Shown one piece after another: positions 18,421 through 26,918 of a stretch of DNA of 64,000 nt. Source of the stretch: UBA10677 sp045532295 (lineage in GTDB: Bacteria; Bacillota; Clostridia; Christensenellales; Pumilibacteraceae); assembly GCA_045532295.1 (NCBI GenBank), contig JAZSFP010000027.1, forward strand, positions 1-64,000, in the 5' to 3' direction. The position numbers were made by a program, and so were the translations under genes. Each line of letters opens with the position of its first letter. Positions within the stretch are counted from its first letter, which is position 1. The notes beneath the pieces were generated by a model. That model saw only the letters and a program-made list of their open reading frames with translations, searched no databases and had not been told where the DNA came from.

Positions 18421-19836
18421 TTACCATCGACCGCGACGACGGGGTCGATGAAAAGCGTACATTTCTTCCGCGCCCTCTAAGAAAGCGTTTTCGTTTTCCT
18501 CGACGGGCAAAGGCGGATTTTCTTTGCGAATAGCGTTTATTCGCTCTATTAAAATATCTACTTCGCTCTTTTCTTCGCTCACAACCACCTCCTCGGTCGC
18601 CTCTTCCAAGTTGTCGTAACACTTGGATTTTTTAAGCGCAAACGAGGCAAGTACGGGTCCGATTAGTTCGTACGCCATACCGGCAGTTACTATGATCGTA
18701 ACGAGCGCGCTACCTATTTCTCCGCCGAGCGTTCTTGCTCCAAGCGACGATAACGCAATGGCAACGCCTGCTTGAGAAATGAGCGCAAGTCCGAGATTTT
18801 TAATAACGGTATCGTTTTTCGTTACCAAAAGCGCGCCACTCGACGCTCCTAAACAAGTGCCGAGCACTCTTACTATGAAGTAAACGAGCGCGACGAGGGC
18901 GAGGGAAACGCCCGAATAACTGCCCCCTGAAAAGAGCGCGCCTATATTAAACTCGATGCCCGACTTTACGAAGAAAAGGAGCAAGAGCGGGGGCGAGAAG
19001 TAGTTAAGTTGCTTGAATAGTTTTTCGTTGCCCGTAAGGTTGATATACACCGCGCCCATCGACATACAGCCTAAGAGGGGAGAGACGGAAAGAAAGGCGC
19101 AAACTCCGCAAAAGGCAAAGATAAGGGCAAGCGAAATTATAAGGCGGTTATCCGACGAGCGAGTGGGCGGAAGTAAAAACTTCATAATAAATCCGCACAC
19201 TCCGCCTAAGAGCATAACGCCGACATTTATTAACAGCGGAGAAATTACCGCCCAAAACGAAAACTCTCCGCCCATAAGCGCGGACGAAACCGAAATAGCG
19301 GTGGAGTAAAAGAGTATACCGACGATAAGGTCTATTGCAAGCACGCTTATAAGTGTGTTTACGAAGTCCCCTTTCGCCCCCGTTTGACGAATAGTCATAA
19401 TGGTGGAAGTGGGGGAAGTGGTAGACGCAAGCGCGCTCACCGTCAAAACGAGGGGAAGAGGAAGGTCGAAGATAAAGAAAAGCGCAACGAAGGTGAGTAT
19501 TCCTGCGCCCAGCGTTTCAAAAAGCGCAATTACGAGCGACTTTGCGCCCTTCTTTTTAAGTAGCGGAAGACGAAGATACTCGCCGGCGGAAAAGGCTATA
19601 AAACAAAGCGCGACGTCGGATAAGAAATCCATATTCTTCGTTACGGACGAAGGCACCAGGTCTAAAACGCTCGGTCCGATTATAATTCCCGCTAACAAAT
19701 ATCCCGTAACTGCCGGTAGACGCAATAGTTTGGTTAGCCTCGTCATCAAAAATCCCGATAAGAGCATAAGCGCAAGTCCGATTATTACCGTGGTGGGCGA
19801 TGAAAGTCCCATATTTTCGTAAAAAGAATTTAACAT
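18421..19836 (-). CDS. CPA2-type cation/proton antiporter
   Basis: 471 aa from the ATG at 19836 (AGGAGGG 6 nt upstream; a TTG one codon earlier is too close). About 12 membrane helices in residues 15-405 match the Na+/H+ exchanger family of KefB/NapA type, with LPAVTGYLLAGIIIGP at the start and the discontinuous-helix signatures TSPTST and SQAGVAIAL. There is no TrkA-N domain; the ~70-residue tail is soluble and charged. The last codons (FHRPRRRGRW) are encoded by a perfect inverted repeat at 18425-18450. It probably exports Na+ or K+ in exchange for protons. Confidence 0.88.
   Translation of the reverse strand: MLNSFYENMGLSSPTTVIIGLALMLLSGFLMTRLTKLLRLPAVTGYLLAGIIIGPSVLDLVPSSVTKNMDFLSDVALCFIAFSAGEYLRLPLLKKKGAKSLVIALFETLGAGILTFVALFFIFDLPLPLVLTVSALASTTSPTSTIMTIRQTGAKGDFVNTLISVLAIDLIVGILFYSTAISVSSALMGGEFSFWAVISPLLINVGVMLLGGVCGFIMKFLLPPTRSSDNRLIISLALIFAFCGVCAFLSVSPLLGCMSMGAVYINLTGNEKLFKQLNYFSPPLLLLFFVKSGIEFNIGALFSGGSYSGVSLALVALVYFIVRVLGTCLGASSGALLVTKNDTVIKNLGLALISQAGVAIALSSLGARTLGGEIGSALVTIIVTAGMAYELIGPVLASFALKKSKCYDNLEEATEEVVVSEEKSEVDILIERINAIRKENPPLPVEENENAFLEGAEEMYAFHRPRRRGRW
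18425..18450. repeat. Palindrome inside the 3' end of the antiporter gene
   Basis: CATCGACC and GGTCGATG flank a 10-nt loop. The palindrome encodes HRPRRRGR in both directions. It may be a REP-like insertion that extended the coding region, or a partial terminator between the antiporter and MgtC genes. Confidence 0.5.
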
Positions 19837-19855
19837 CAAAAACCCTCCTTTTTGC

Positions 19856-19903
19856 TTGATTTTAAATATGCTATATGATATAATACTTTTATCATAATGT
19901 CAA
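19856..19903. promoter_or_regulatory. Face-to-face overlapping promoters of antiporter and LysR genes
   Basis: Plus strand: TTGATT (19856-19861), 17 nt, TATAAT (19879-19884) drives the LysR gene. Minus strand: TTGACA (19903-19898), 17 nt, TATCAT (19880-19875) drives the antiporter. The two -10 boxes overlap. ATGATA (19875-19880) and TATCAT (19890-19895) form an inverted repeat, a possible LysR box. Confidence 0.65.
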
Positions 19904-19949
19904 GTAATAATTTATTATTGCTATATAAATAAAATTTATAGGAGTAAAA

Positions 19950-20837
19950 ATGTTAGACGCAAAACTTGAAACGCTTTTATGCGTAGCCGAGGAAAAGAGT
20001 TTTACTAAAGCCTCGGAAAAACTTAATCTTACCCAACCTGCAGTATCAAATCACGTGAGCACGCTTGAGCGCGAGTGGGGCGTAAAACTGATAATTCGTG
20101 GCAAAGGCGAGTTAAAACTGACGGAAAAAGGGGAAATTGCAGTATCTTTTGCGCGTAGAATGAACGCTATGTACGAAAAACTGACCGAGGAATTACGCGC
20201 GCCAGTTGGTAGACCTGCAAGGCTTAGAGTAGGCATTACGCATACTGCCGAGAACAATAAAATAAGCGAGGCGCTTGCTAAATACACCTCTATTTTAGGC
20301 AATTGCAGTATAACGGTAACGACGGATACTATAAAAAATCTTTATAATATGTTGGAAAATTACGAGTTAGATTTAGCAATCGTCGAGGGAAAAACGCAAA
20401 ACGCTAACCTTTATTCTCTTATGCTTGATACCGACTATCTGGTGTGCGTAGTTTCTCCTGAACATAAACTTGCTCGTCGTAATATGGTTACGCTTGAAGA
20501 CTTACGAAAAGAACAAATGATAATGCGCTTGCCCTCGTCGGCAACGCGCGCGCTGTTCGACGCTACGCTCCAGTCTATCGGCAAGAACGCGTCCGACTTT
20601 AACATCATCTTAGAGGTGGACAATATCGCAACGATAAAGGATTTAGTGCGCAAAAACCTCGGCGTGTCCATTTTAGCGAAGTCTGCGTGTATGAGCGAAG
20701 TAAAAAAGGGCAAACTCTTCGCCCTTCCCATTGAAAACCTCTCGCTCGTCCGCGAAACGAACATAGTATACAATAAAGACTTTACCTACACTTCCGTCCT
20801 TGAGGACCTCACCGCGCTATATAGAGAAATTGAATAA
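19950..20837 (+). CDS. LysR-family transcriptional regulator
   Basis: 295 aa, typical family length. The N-terminal winged helix-turn-helix is clear (FTKASEKLNLTQPAVSNHVSTLE, residues about 18-40). The rest is a two-lobed effector-binding domain (RLRVGITHT at about 90-98, LVCVVSPEHKLA near 165). TAGGAG precedes the ATG. It is divergent from the antiporter-MgtC operon and shares its promoter region, so it most likely controls that operon and itself. The effector is unknown. Confidence 0.92.
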   Translation: MLDAKLETLLCVAEEKSFTKASEKLNLTQPAVSNHVSTLEREWGVKLIIRGKGELKLTEKGEIAVSFARRMNAMYEKLTEELRAPVGRPARLRVGITHTAENNKISEALAKYTSILGNCSITVTTDTIKNLYNMLENYELDLAIVEGKTQNANLYSLMLDTDYLVCVVSPEHKLARRNMVTLEDLRKEQMIMRLPSSATRALFDATLQSIGKNASDFNIILEVDNIATIKDLVRKNLGVSILAKSACMSEVKKGKLFALPIENLSLVRETNIVYNKDFTYTSVLEDLTALYREIE

Positions 20838-20840
20838 AAT

Positions 20841-20868
20841 AAAGGACTGACACTTCGTCAGTCCTTTT
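20841..20868. terminator. Bidirectional terminator between lysR and GH10 genes
   Basis: AAAGGACTGAC/GTCAGTCCTTT with T runs on both strands. Confidence 0.9.
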
Positions 20869-20871
20869 CGT

Positions 20872-22191
20872 TTATAAAACTATCTTAAAATTCTTTCTTG
20901 CTTGCTTTAAGAGGGGGAGAGTTTTAACTATCGTTTTATCCTTAGTTTTAATCTCTACTTCGTAGTCGCCGTAGAAGGCTTTTACTTCCGCAATTCCCTC
21001 CTTCGTCTTTACCGTCTCGTCGGTGCGCCAAGTTTCTTTAATTAGTTTTTTAATAACTTTATAGGCAGGCTTTTCGCTCAAGTCAAAGCGAAGTAGTCCG
21101 CCGTGGAAGTAGTTCTCGCCGTTTTGCATATCCCCTATGGGCGCGCCGTAAGCGTAGCCGTCCACCAAGTTCCAGTAAATAATTTGCTTAACTTTGTCGT
21201 GAGAAAACCATAGCGTATATAGATTTTCGATTATTTCCGCTTGGTGTTGCTCGTCTTCGGGAAGAGCCGAGAAGGCGGGCACGGTAATCTCAGTTATCTC
21301 AATGGGGCGGTTCAGACGAGAGTAGTTATCGAGTATGCGGTAAAGGTGGTCCGCGTTAAGCAATCTGCGAGTAGCGTCGTAATAATTTTCTCTGCGGTAG
21401 AAAAGATGATACTGAAGTCCGATCGCGTCTATCCTTGCGCCCTTTAACAAAGCGTTCTCTATATAAAGATAATAGTTGTCCTGCGCTCTGCCGTTGTCGT
21501 TCCAAAGCCCCGTCCACTCGTTAATGCAAAGTTCGTTAGCGGGGAAATACTTTTCTGCAAGGCGGAAACAGTACTCTATATAGTTGGGGTTATTATAAAA
21601 ATCCGTCTTGTAGTCGCTCTCGCCGTATCCCCAAAACATCTCGTTGGTAACTTCAATAGTGGGAATACGCGACGAATAGCGTTCGCTAATCTCCCTCATC
21701 CTCTTTTCAAGCGCTATTTTTACCTCACCGTCGCTCTTGCTCTTCAGCCAGTCGGGAAAGAAATGCTCGTACGCAAGCGCGTGTTCGCGTGGCTCAATGC
21801 CGTGCTTTTCGCAAAACTCAAGACATAAATCAACGGGCGGTCGACGATACATTTTCTCCGCCGTCTTATGATATCGCGTCTTATTTTCCTCAGGCTCGGT
21901 TGCGTCCCAGTAAAAAGGCAAAGTCGCCATATTGAAAAGCGAGGCAAACTTTTGCTTGTAAAGTTCGTTCTTTTCCTCGCTATCGGGAATTTCGTCAAGC
22001 ATAAAAAGGTTCGCGCCAAACCTAAACTCGTGGTTCTTTTGCTTAAAACGGACCTCCGCGTCCACCCTTTTTCCCTCGCTATCAACGACCTCCACCGTAA
22101 AATAGCCTTTGCGATTTCTCTCAATGCCCTCGCTCATCCGCGCTTTAGCCTCGGCTGAAACCTTAAAATATTCGCTCGCTGGTCTATCCAT
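20872..22191 (-). CDS. GH10-type endo-beta-1,4-xylanase, intracellular
   Basis: 439 aa with no signal peptide. After an N-terminal strand domain (residues 28-60), a TIM barrel of GH10 type follows: PTIEVTNEMFWG carries the acid/base Glu184 (usual motif DVVNE) and PIEITEITVPA carries the nucleophile Glu301 (usual motif ITELD). Tryptophans and NEW/YWNLVDG fit the family. The C-terminal ~50 residues are beta-rich. An intracellular member would cut imported xylo-oligosaccharides. It is divergent from an AraC regulator, which probably controls it. Confidence 0.85.
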   Translation of the reverse strand: MDRPASEYFKVSAEAKARMSEGIERNRKGYFTVEVVDSEGKRVDAEVRFKQKNHEFRFGANLFMLDEIPDSEEKNELYKQKFASLFNMATLPFYWDATEPEENKTRYHKTAEKMYRRPPVDLCLEFCEKHGIEPREHALAYEHFFPDWLKSKSDGEVKIALEKRMREISERYSSRIPTIEVTNEMFWGYGESDYKTDFYNNPNYIEYCFRLAEKYFPANELCINEWTGLWNDNGRAQDNYYLYIENALLKGARIDAIGLQYHLFYRRENYYDATRRLLNADHLYRILDNYSRLNRPIEITEITVPAFSALPEDEQHQAEIIENLYTLWFSHDKVKQIIYWNLVDGYAYGAPIGDMQNGENYFHGGLLRFDLSEKPAYKVIKKLIKETWRTDETVKTKEGIAEVKAFYGDYEVEIKTKDKTIVKTLPLLKQARKNFKIVL

Positions 22192-22225
22192 AGTCTTCTC
22201 CTTTCGTGTTTTTAATTCTCTTTCT

Positions 22226-22254
22226 ATTATAAATCAATAAAAGTCAAAATTCAA
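22226..22254 (-). promoter_or_regulatory. Promoter of the GH10 gene
   Basis: TTGAAT (22254-22249), 17-nt spacer, TATAAT (22231-22226) on the minus strand. Confidence 0.7.
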
Positions 22255-22276
22255 CCGCAAAACCGCTTAAAAAGGT

Positions 22277-22305
22277 TTGATTTTCGAGCGTTTTGGGTGT
22301 ATAAT
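22277..22305 (+). promoter_or_regulatory. Promoter of the second AraC gene
   Basis: TTGATT (22277-22282), 17-nt spacer, TATAAT (22300-22305). Confidence 0.75.
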
Positions 22306-22325
22306 ATAACCGAGGTGATACTATC

Positions 22326-23099
22326 GTGTTCTTTGAAAAGAAAAATCTTAATCTTGATTATATCGAAACGCTTGGCTTTAGGCAAGAAAAAGTGGCAATT
22401 CGGGTTGCTAAACGCCCGTTTTGCGCTATAAGTATAAGGCTTAATAGTAAAAATACCCAAATTAAGCAGGGAAATAAAACGCTTTCGCTCCAGCGAGGCG
22501 ATATTATTTTCGTGCCTACCGTCGACTACGAACGCCGTAGCGACCTTGACGAAGTGCTGTGCATAAATTTTAATACAACCGACAAAATTTTTACGGAAAT
22601 CGAGCATTTTCGTCCCTCGGAACCGGAGAAGTTTATCGACCTTTTTTTCGCCGTTTTTAACGCAACGCGCTTCGGTGAAACACACTACGAGGGCGCAAAA
22701 GGGCTTTACGCAATACTTTCGGAAATTTCAAAGGAAATAGGTAAAACCGCAATAAAGGAACTTCGCGTTCAGCCTGCGCTTGATAAGATTGCTAAAGAGT
22801 ATGGTAATCGCGCGCTCTCAGTTGGCGCGCTTTCGAAAGAGTGCGGACTTAGCGAGTCGAGATTTCGTCAAGTCTTTGAAGAGGAAGTGGGCACTTCGCC
22901 GAGGAAGTTTATAACGGCGGTGCGTATTCGCCACGCGTCCGCGCTCGTTCGCGAAGGTGGATTTAAGATGAGCGAAATCGCCGAGCGAGTAGGCTTTTGT
23001 GACGAGAAGTATTTATCGGCAGTTTTTACTAAAAATACGGGATATTCGCCCAAAAATCACAAAAAACTGACAAAAACCGAGATGGACGGGCTTTTGTGA
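22326..23099 (+). CDS. AraC-family transcriptional regulator
   Basis: 257 aa with a GTG start at 22326 (CGAGGTG 7 nt upstream). The N-terminal half is a short cupin-like sensor (LSLQRGDIIFVPTVDYE). The C-terminal half has the two AraC helix-turn-helix units (VGALSKECGLSESRFRQVF and MSEIAERVGFCDEKYLSAVF, ending YSPKNHKK). It is divergent from the GH10 gene, so it is likely a local activator responding to xylo-oligosaccharides (inference). Confidence 0.88.
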   Translation: MFFEKKNLNLDYIETLGFRQEKVAIRVAKRPFCAISIRLNSKNTQIKQGNKTLSLQRGDIIFVPTVDYERRSDLDEVLCINFNTTDKIFTEIEHFRPSEPEKFIDLFFAVFNATRFGETHYEGAKGLYAILSEISKEIGKTAIKELRVQPALDKIAKEYGNRALSVGALSKECGLSESRFRQVFEEEVGTSPRKFITAVRIRHASALVREGGFKMSEIAERVGFCDEKYLSAVFTKNTGYSPKNHKKLTKTEMDGLL

Positions 23100-23144
23100 T
23101 AAACAATTTCACAATACTTTTACAAAACTTTTGCCGTTAAGATA

Positions 23145-23214
23145 TTGACAAAGTACTTATTTAAATTATATAATACACATATACGGGCTAATGGGAGAGT
23201 TTTTCTCCCTTTTT
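23145..23214 (+). promoter_or_regulatory. Promoter and terminator-like leader hairpin of the MacB-type exporter
   Basis: TTGACA (23145-23150), 18-nt spacer, TATAAT (23169-23174). In the leader, GGGAGA (23193-23198) pairs with TCTCCC (23204-23209) and is followed by five T, the form of an intrinsic terminator, 21 nt before the start codon. It could attenuate transcription. Confidence 0.6.
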
Positions 23215-23235
23215 GCTTTCACTTGGAGGTAAATT

Positions 23236-26016
23236 ATGCTTTCTCTTAAGAATATTACCAAGGACTACAAAGTCGCGGACAGTACGGTGCAAGCGCTTAA
23301 AGGCGTTAGCATCAATTTTCGCAAGAACGAATTCGTTTCTGTCTTAGGTCCGAGCGGTTGTGGTAAAACTACCCTACTTAATATTATCGGCGGTCTTGAT
23401 AAATACACCACGGGCGACTTGGTTATTAACGGCGTATCCACTAAAAAGTACCGCGACAAAGACTGGGACGTATACCGCAATCACAGAGTAGGCTTTATCT
23501 TCCAAAGTTACAATCTTATTCCTCACCAGACGATTTTGGGCAACGTCGAACTTGCGCTCACTATCGCCGGAATTAGCAAGGCTGAACGCGTAGCAAGAGC
23601 AAAAAAAGCGCTTGACAGAGTAGGACTTGCAGGACAATACAAAAAACGCCCCAATCAACTCTCGGGCGGACAGTGTCAACGCGTAGCGATTGCAAGAGCG
23701 CTCGTAAACGAGCCTGAAATTTTGCTTGCCGACGAGCCCACCGGCGCGCTCGACACCACTACTTCCGTGCAGATTATGGACCTCATTAAAGAGATCGCCC
23801 AAGAGCGTTTAGTAATAATGGTTACGCACAACCCCGAACTTGCCGAACGGTACTCAACTCGTATTATTAGACTACTCGACGGCGAACTTCAATCTGACTC
23901 TATGCCGTATAGTAGCGAAGAAGAGCAGGCGGAGAACGCCGTGGGCGGTATCGTTAGAGACGGTATTACGGAAGAGACTATTTCCCTTAAGCAAGAGAGC
24001 GGAAAAAAAGAAAAGAAGAAGAAAGAACGCGCGAAAATGTCGATTTTTACTGCGTTTATGTTGTCAGCAAGAAACCTCATTTCAAAGCGTGGTCGAACGA
24101 TAATGGTGGGTATTGCAGGCTCAATCGGTATAATCGGCATAGCGTTAGTACTTGCTTTTTCGGCGGGTATTAAATCTTACGTAGCCTCTATGCAGGACGA
24201 TATGCTGTCAGGCAACCCTATTACTATTACCGAGCAGACTTACGACCTTAACGCTTTGACGGGTATGATGGACACGGTGCAAAAGACGGAAATTATCAAA
24301 GAGCCTAATAGGGTTTACATAAACTCAATGGTAGACTACTTTATAAAGATGGGCAAGATTTCCGACTCTATGCTAATAAAGAATAACATTACGCAAGACT
24401 ACGTGGACTTCGTTAAGTCTATGCCCTCGGATTACTATTCCGCTCTTAAGTTGGAGTACGGAATAAACCTACATAACAACGTTTTCACTAATATAAATCT
24501 TTCGACGGCAGAAGGAACTAAGGCCTCTGATCTTTCAATTACTGCAATCACTTCGATGTACACGGAGATTTTGAAGAAAACTTCCTTTGAAGAGTACGCA
24601 AATTACGTAAATATGTTTATTCCTTCAATGGAGCAAGCGCCGTCTAATAAGGAGTATATCGAGCATCAATACAACGTTCACGGAAAAGTAGCGACGGAAA
24701 AGGATGAAATAATGCTCGTTATTAATAAACAGAGCGAAGTTTCCGACCTCTTGCTTGCTATGCTCGGTTACTACTCTCAAGACGAGTTTATAAACCTCGT
24801 TTATAAAGCGGACTGCGATTGCAAACTTGAAAACGACACTCACGACGAAGACTGCTATTACGATCCGTCGTTGGGGCTTGACAAAGAGTACTTTACTTAC
24901 GAAGAAATTTTGGACGAGAATAAGACTTTTTACTGGTATCCTAACCAAAAGGTGTTTGAAAAGAGCGGAATTTCTTATAGTTATAACCACCTTGCAAACG
25001 AAGAGTGGAAAGAGGATAATAACGCAGTAAAACTCAAAGTCGTTGGTATTCTTCAACCTAAAGAAAACATATCTTACGGCTCACTAAGTTCAGGCGTTTA
25101 TTATACCGAGGCTCTTACTAACCATATTCTTTCCGTTACGAAAGCAGAAAACGAAGGACTCGTTAAAACGATAAAGGATATCGACGAGACTTCACAAATG
25201 GGAGCGTCCTCTATTTATATGTATAGCGGTTTGCTTGCAAGTAGTGGCCAAGGCGTTTCGTACACCATTGATTTCTTCTTGAACGGCGAATCTTTCTCGC
25301 AAAAGCAAATAGTTTCTCTATCTGGCTCTGGAAGTGGAATTCTGTCTATGATGATGGGCGGATCAAATAGCGTTACCGACATTAAAAACGGCATTATTCG
25401 TACGCTTGGCGGAAACGATATCGCTAACTCTATAACCATTTACCCCATAAGTTTTGACAATAAAGATTTAGTTACTAATCATCTTGAAAAGTGGAATAGC
25501 AAAAACGATATTCTTCTGGGCGACCAAACGCTAACTGAAGACGACCGCGACGACGTAAAATATACCGATACTTTATCGCTCGTAATCGGATTAATAAACA
25601 CGATGATTGATATCGTGTCTTACGCTCTAATCGCCTTCACTTCTATCTCGCTCGTCGTTTCTACCGTTATGATAGGTATTATAACCTACGTTTCCGTAGT
25701 AGAACGAATAAAAGAAATAGGCGTTATCCGTTCGCTTGGCGGAAGAAAGAAAGACGTTTCAAGATTGTTTACTGCCGAAACCGTTATCATAGGATTTTTA
25801 GCAGGTCTTATCGGCGTAGCAGTAAGTTACGGAATTTCAGCAATAGTAAACGCAATTCTCTATCCTCTTATCGGCATACCCTCTATTGCGTCGTTGCCTA
25901 TCGTCGAGGCAGTGGGACTAATCGTTTTAAGCGTCCTTCTTACCCTCATTAGCGGAGTATTCCCCGCGCGCGCAGCAGCGAAAAAAGACCCCGTCGTTGC
26001 TCTTAGAACGGAGTAA
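23236..26016 (+). CDS. MacB/FtsX-type ABC transporter, fused ATPase and permease
   Basis: 926 aa. Residues 1-225 are a LolD/MacB-type ATPase: Walker A GPSGCGKTT (38-46), signature LSGGQCQRVAIARAL, Walker B ILLADEPTGALD. A lysine-rich linker (about 255-275) leads to a first membrane helix (about 285-310). A ~470-residue extracytoplasmic domain follows, with a Cys cluster (CDCKLENDTHDEDC). Three final helices carry the FtsX signature and end FPARAAAKKDPVVALRTE. Such mechanotransmitter transporters export peptides or antibiotics, or signal through the membrane. Transcribed alone. Confidence 0.92.
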   Translation: MLSLKNITKDYKVADSTVQALKGVSINFRKNEFVSVLGPSGCGKTTLLNIIGGLDKYTTGDLVINGVSTKKYRDKDWDVYRNHRVGFIFQSYNLIPHQTILGNVELALTIAGISKAERVARAKKALDRVGLAGQYKKRPNQLSGGQCQRVAIARALVNEPEILLADEPTGALDTTTSVQIMDLIKEIAQERLVIMVTHNPELAERYSTRIIRLLDGELQSDSMPYSSEEEQAENAVGGIVRDGITEETISLKQESGKKEKKKKERAKMSIFTAFMLSARNLISKRGRTIMVGIAGSIGIIGIALVLAFSAGIKSYVASMQDDMLSGNPITITEQTYDLNALTGMMDTVQKTEIIKEPNRVYINSMVDYFIKMGKISDSMLIKNNITQDYVDFVKSMPSDYYSALKLEYGINLHNNVFTNINLSTAEGTKASDLSITAITSMYTEILKKTSFEEYANYVNMFIPSMEQAPSNKEYIEHQYNVHGKVATEKDEIMLVINKQSEVSDLLLAMLGYYSQDEFINLVYKADCDCKLENDTHDEDCYYDPSLGLDKEYFTYEEILDENKTFYWYPNQKVFEKSGISYSYNHLANEEWKEDNNAVKLKVVGILQPKENISYGSLSSGVYYTEALTNHILSVTKAENEGLVKTIKDIDETSQMGASSIYMYSGLLASSGQGVSYTIDFFLNGESFSQKQIVSLSGSGSGILSMMMGGSNSVTDIKNGIIRTLGGNDIANSITIYPISFDNKDLVTNHLEKWNSKNDILLGDQTLTEDDRDDVKYTDTLSLVIGLINTMIDIVSYALIAFTSISLVVSTVMIGIITYVSVVERIKEIGVIRSLGGRKKDVSRLFTAETVIIGFLAGLIGVAVSYGISAIVNAILYPLIGIPSIASLPIVEAVGLIVLSVLLTLISGVFPARAAAKKDPVVALRTE

Positions 26017-26047
26017 AAAACGCATACGGTTATTAAATTTCATAACG

Positions 26048-26076
26048 AAAAGGACAGATTTTCATATCTGTCCTTT
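26048..26076. terminator. Bidirectional terminator between the MacB-type gene and rsmG
   Basis: AAAGGACAGAT/ATCTGTCCTTT stem with T-rich flanks. Confidence 0.9.
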
Positions 26077-26080
26077 GTTT

Positions 26081-26740
26081 TTATAATGGCTTTACTCTCG
26101 GTAAATTTTTTCCTCTTGGATATTTTTTAGGAGTGGGGGCAATCTTCTTTACTACGATTAGTTTTCTGTTTAAGCCGTTGTGTGATTTGTCTACTACTTT
26201 ATCAATCGTTCCGCCTAAAATAGTCAAAGCGTTCTTGCTCTCTAAAATTTCTTCGTCAGTTTTTTCCGATTTATAAGCGATAAGGTAACCACCCTCTTTA
26301 ACGAAAGGCAAGCAGTATTCTAATAAAGTAGAAAGGCTTGCTACCGCGCGAGAAACTACGAAGTCGTATTTTTTATCTTTATCTAAGTCTTCCGCTCTTG
26401 AGTGAATTGCTTCTGCGCCTTCTAAGTTTAACCGTTTAACGACCTCATTTAAAAAGCCCACCTTTTTGTTTACGCTATCCACCATAGTTAGCGTTATATC
26501 GGGGCGAACTATTTTAAGGGGTAGAGAGGGAAAACCTGCTCCGCTACCTATATCTAAAAGGGAGGCGTTTTCGCTTATAAGGTCAACGGACGAGAGAGAG
26601 TCGATAAAATGTTTAACTTCAACTTCATCTTTTTCAGTTATAGCGGTAAGATTAAAACGCTCGTTCCAAAAAACGAGAAGTTCAAAGTAGCAGTCGAACG
26701 CGCTCTTGTTTTGTAAAAATAATTCTTTTGCCTTTTCCAT
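26081..26740 (-). CDS. rsmG: 16S rRNA (guanine-527-N7)-methyltransferase RsmG
   Basis: 219 aa, close to the usual 215-240. It methylates G527 of 16S rRNA using S-adenosylmethionine. The Rossmann motif LLDIGSGAGFPSLPLKI is at about 61-77, followed by VDSVNKKVGFLNEVV and the catalytic-region motif VVSRAVASL. In many Firmicutes rsmG lies next to parA-parB at the origin; here it is 12 kb away. No Shine-Dalgarno is visible and the -10 box ends 6 nt before the ATG, so the mRNA may be leaderless. Confidence 0.95.
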   Translation of the reverse strand: MEKAKELFLQNKSAFDCYFELLVFWNERFNLTAITEKDEVEVKHFIDSLSSVDLISENASLLDIGSGAGFPSLPLKIVRPDITLTMVDSVNKKVGFLNEVVKRLNLEGAEAIHSRAEDLDKDKKYDFVVSRAVASLSTLLEYCLPFVKEGGYLIAYKSEKTDEEILESKNALTILGGTIDKVVDKSHNGLNRKLIVVKKIAPTPKKYPRGKNLPRVKPL

Positions 26741-26746
26741 AGTTTG

Positions 26747-26775
26747 ATTATAGCAAAATTTTAAGATTTGGGCAA
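26747..26775 (-). promoter_or_regulatory. Promoter of rsmG placed for a leaderless mRNA
   Basis: TTGCCC (26775-26770), 17-nt spacer, TATAAT (26752-26747). Six bases separate the -10 box from the ATG at 26740. Confidence 0.6.
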
Positions 26776-26855
26776 CTTTTTCGCAGTACTTTTGTTAAAT
26801 CAACAATAATTGACCTAATTTTCACAGCGTTTACACACGCTTTTATTTTAATTAC

Positions 26856-26884
26856 TTGACTAAATTCTAATTAAGTTATATAAT
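26856..26884 (+). promoter_or_regulatory. Promoter of the 26.9-29.4 kb operon
   Basis: TTGACT (26856-26861), 17-nt spacer, TATAAT (26879-26884). Confidence 0.8.
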
Positions 26885-26918
26885 TATATAAGGTATATTC
26901 CTTTTTTCGAGGTGCGAA

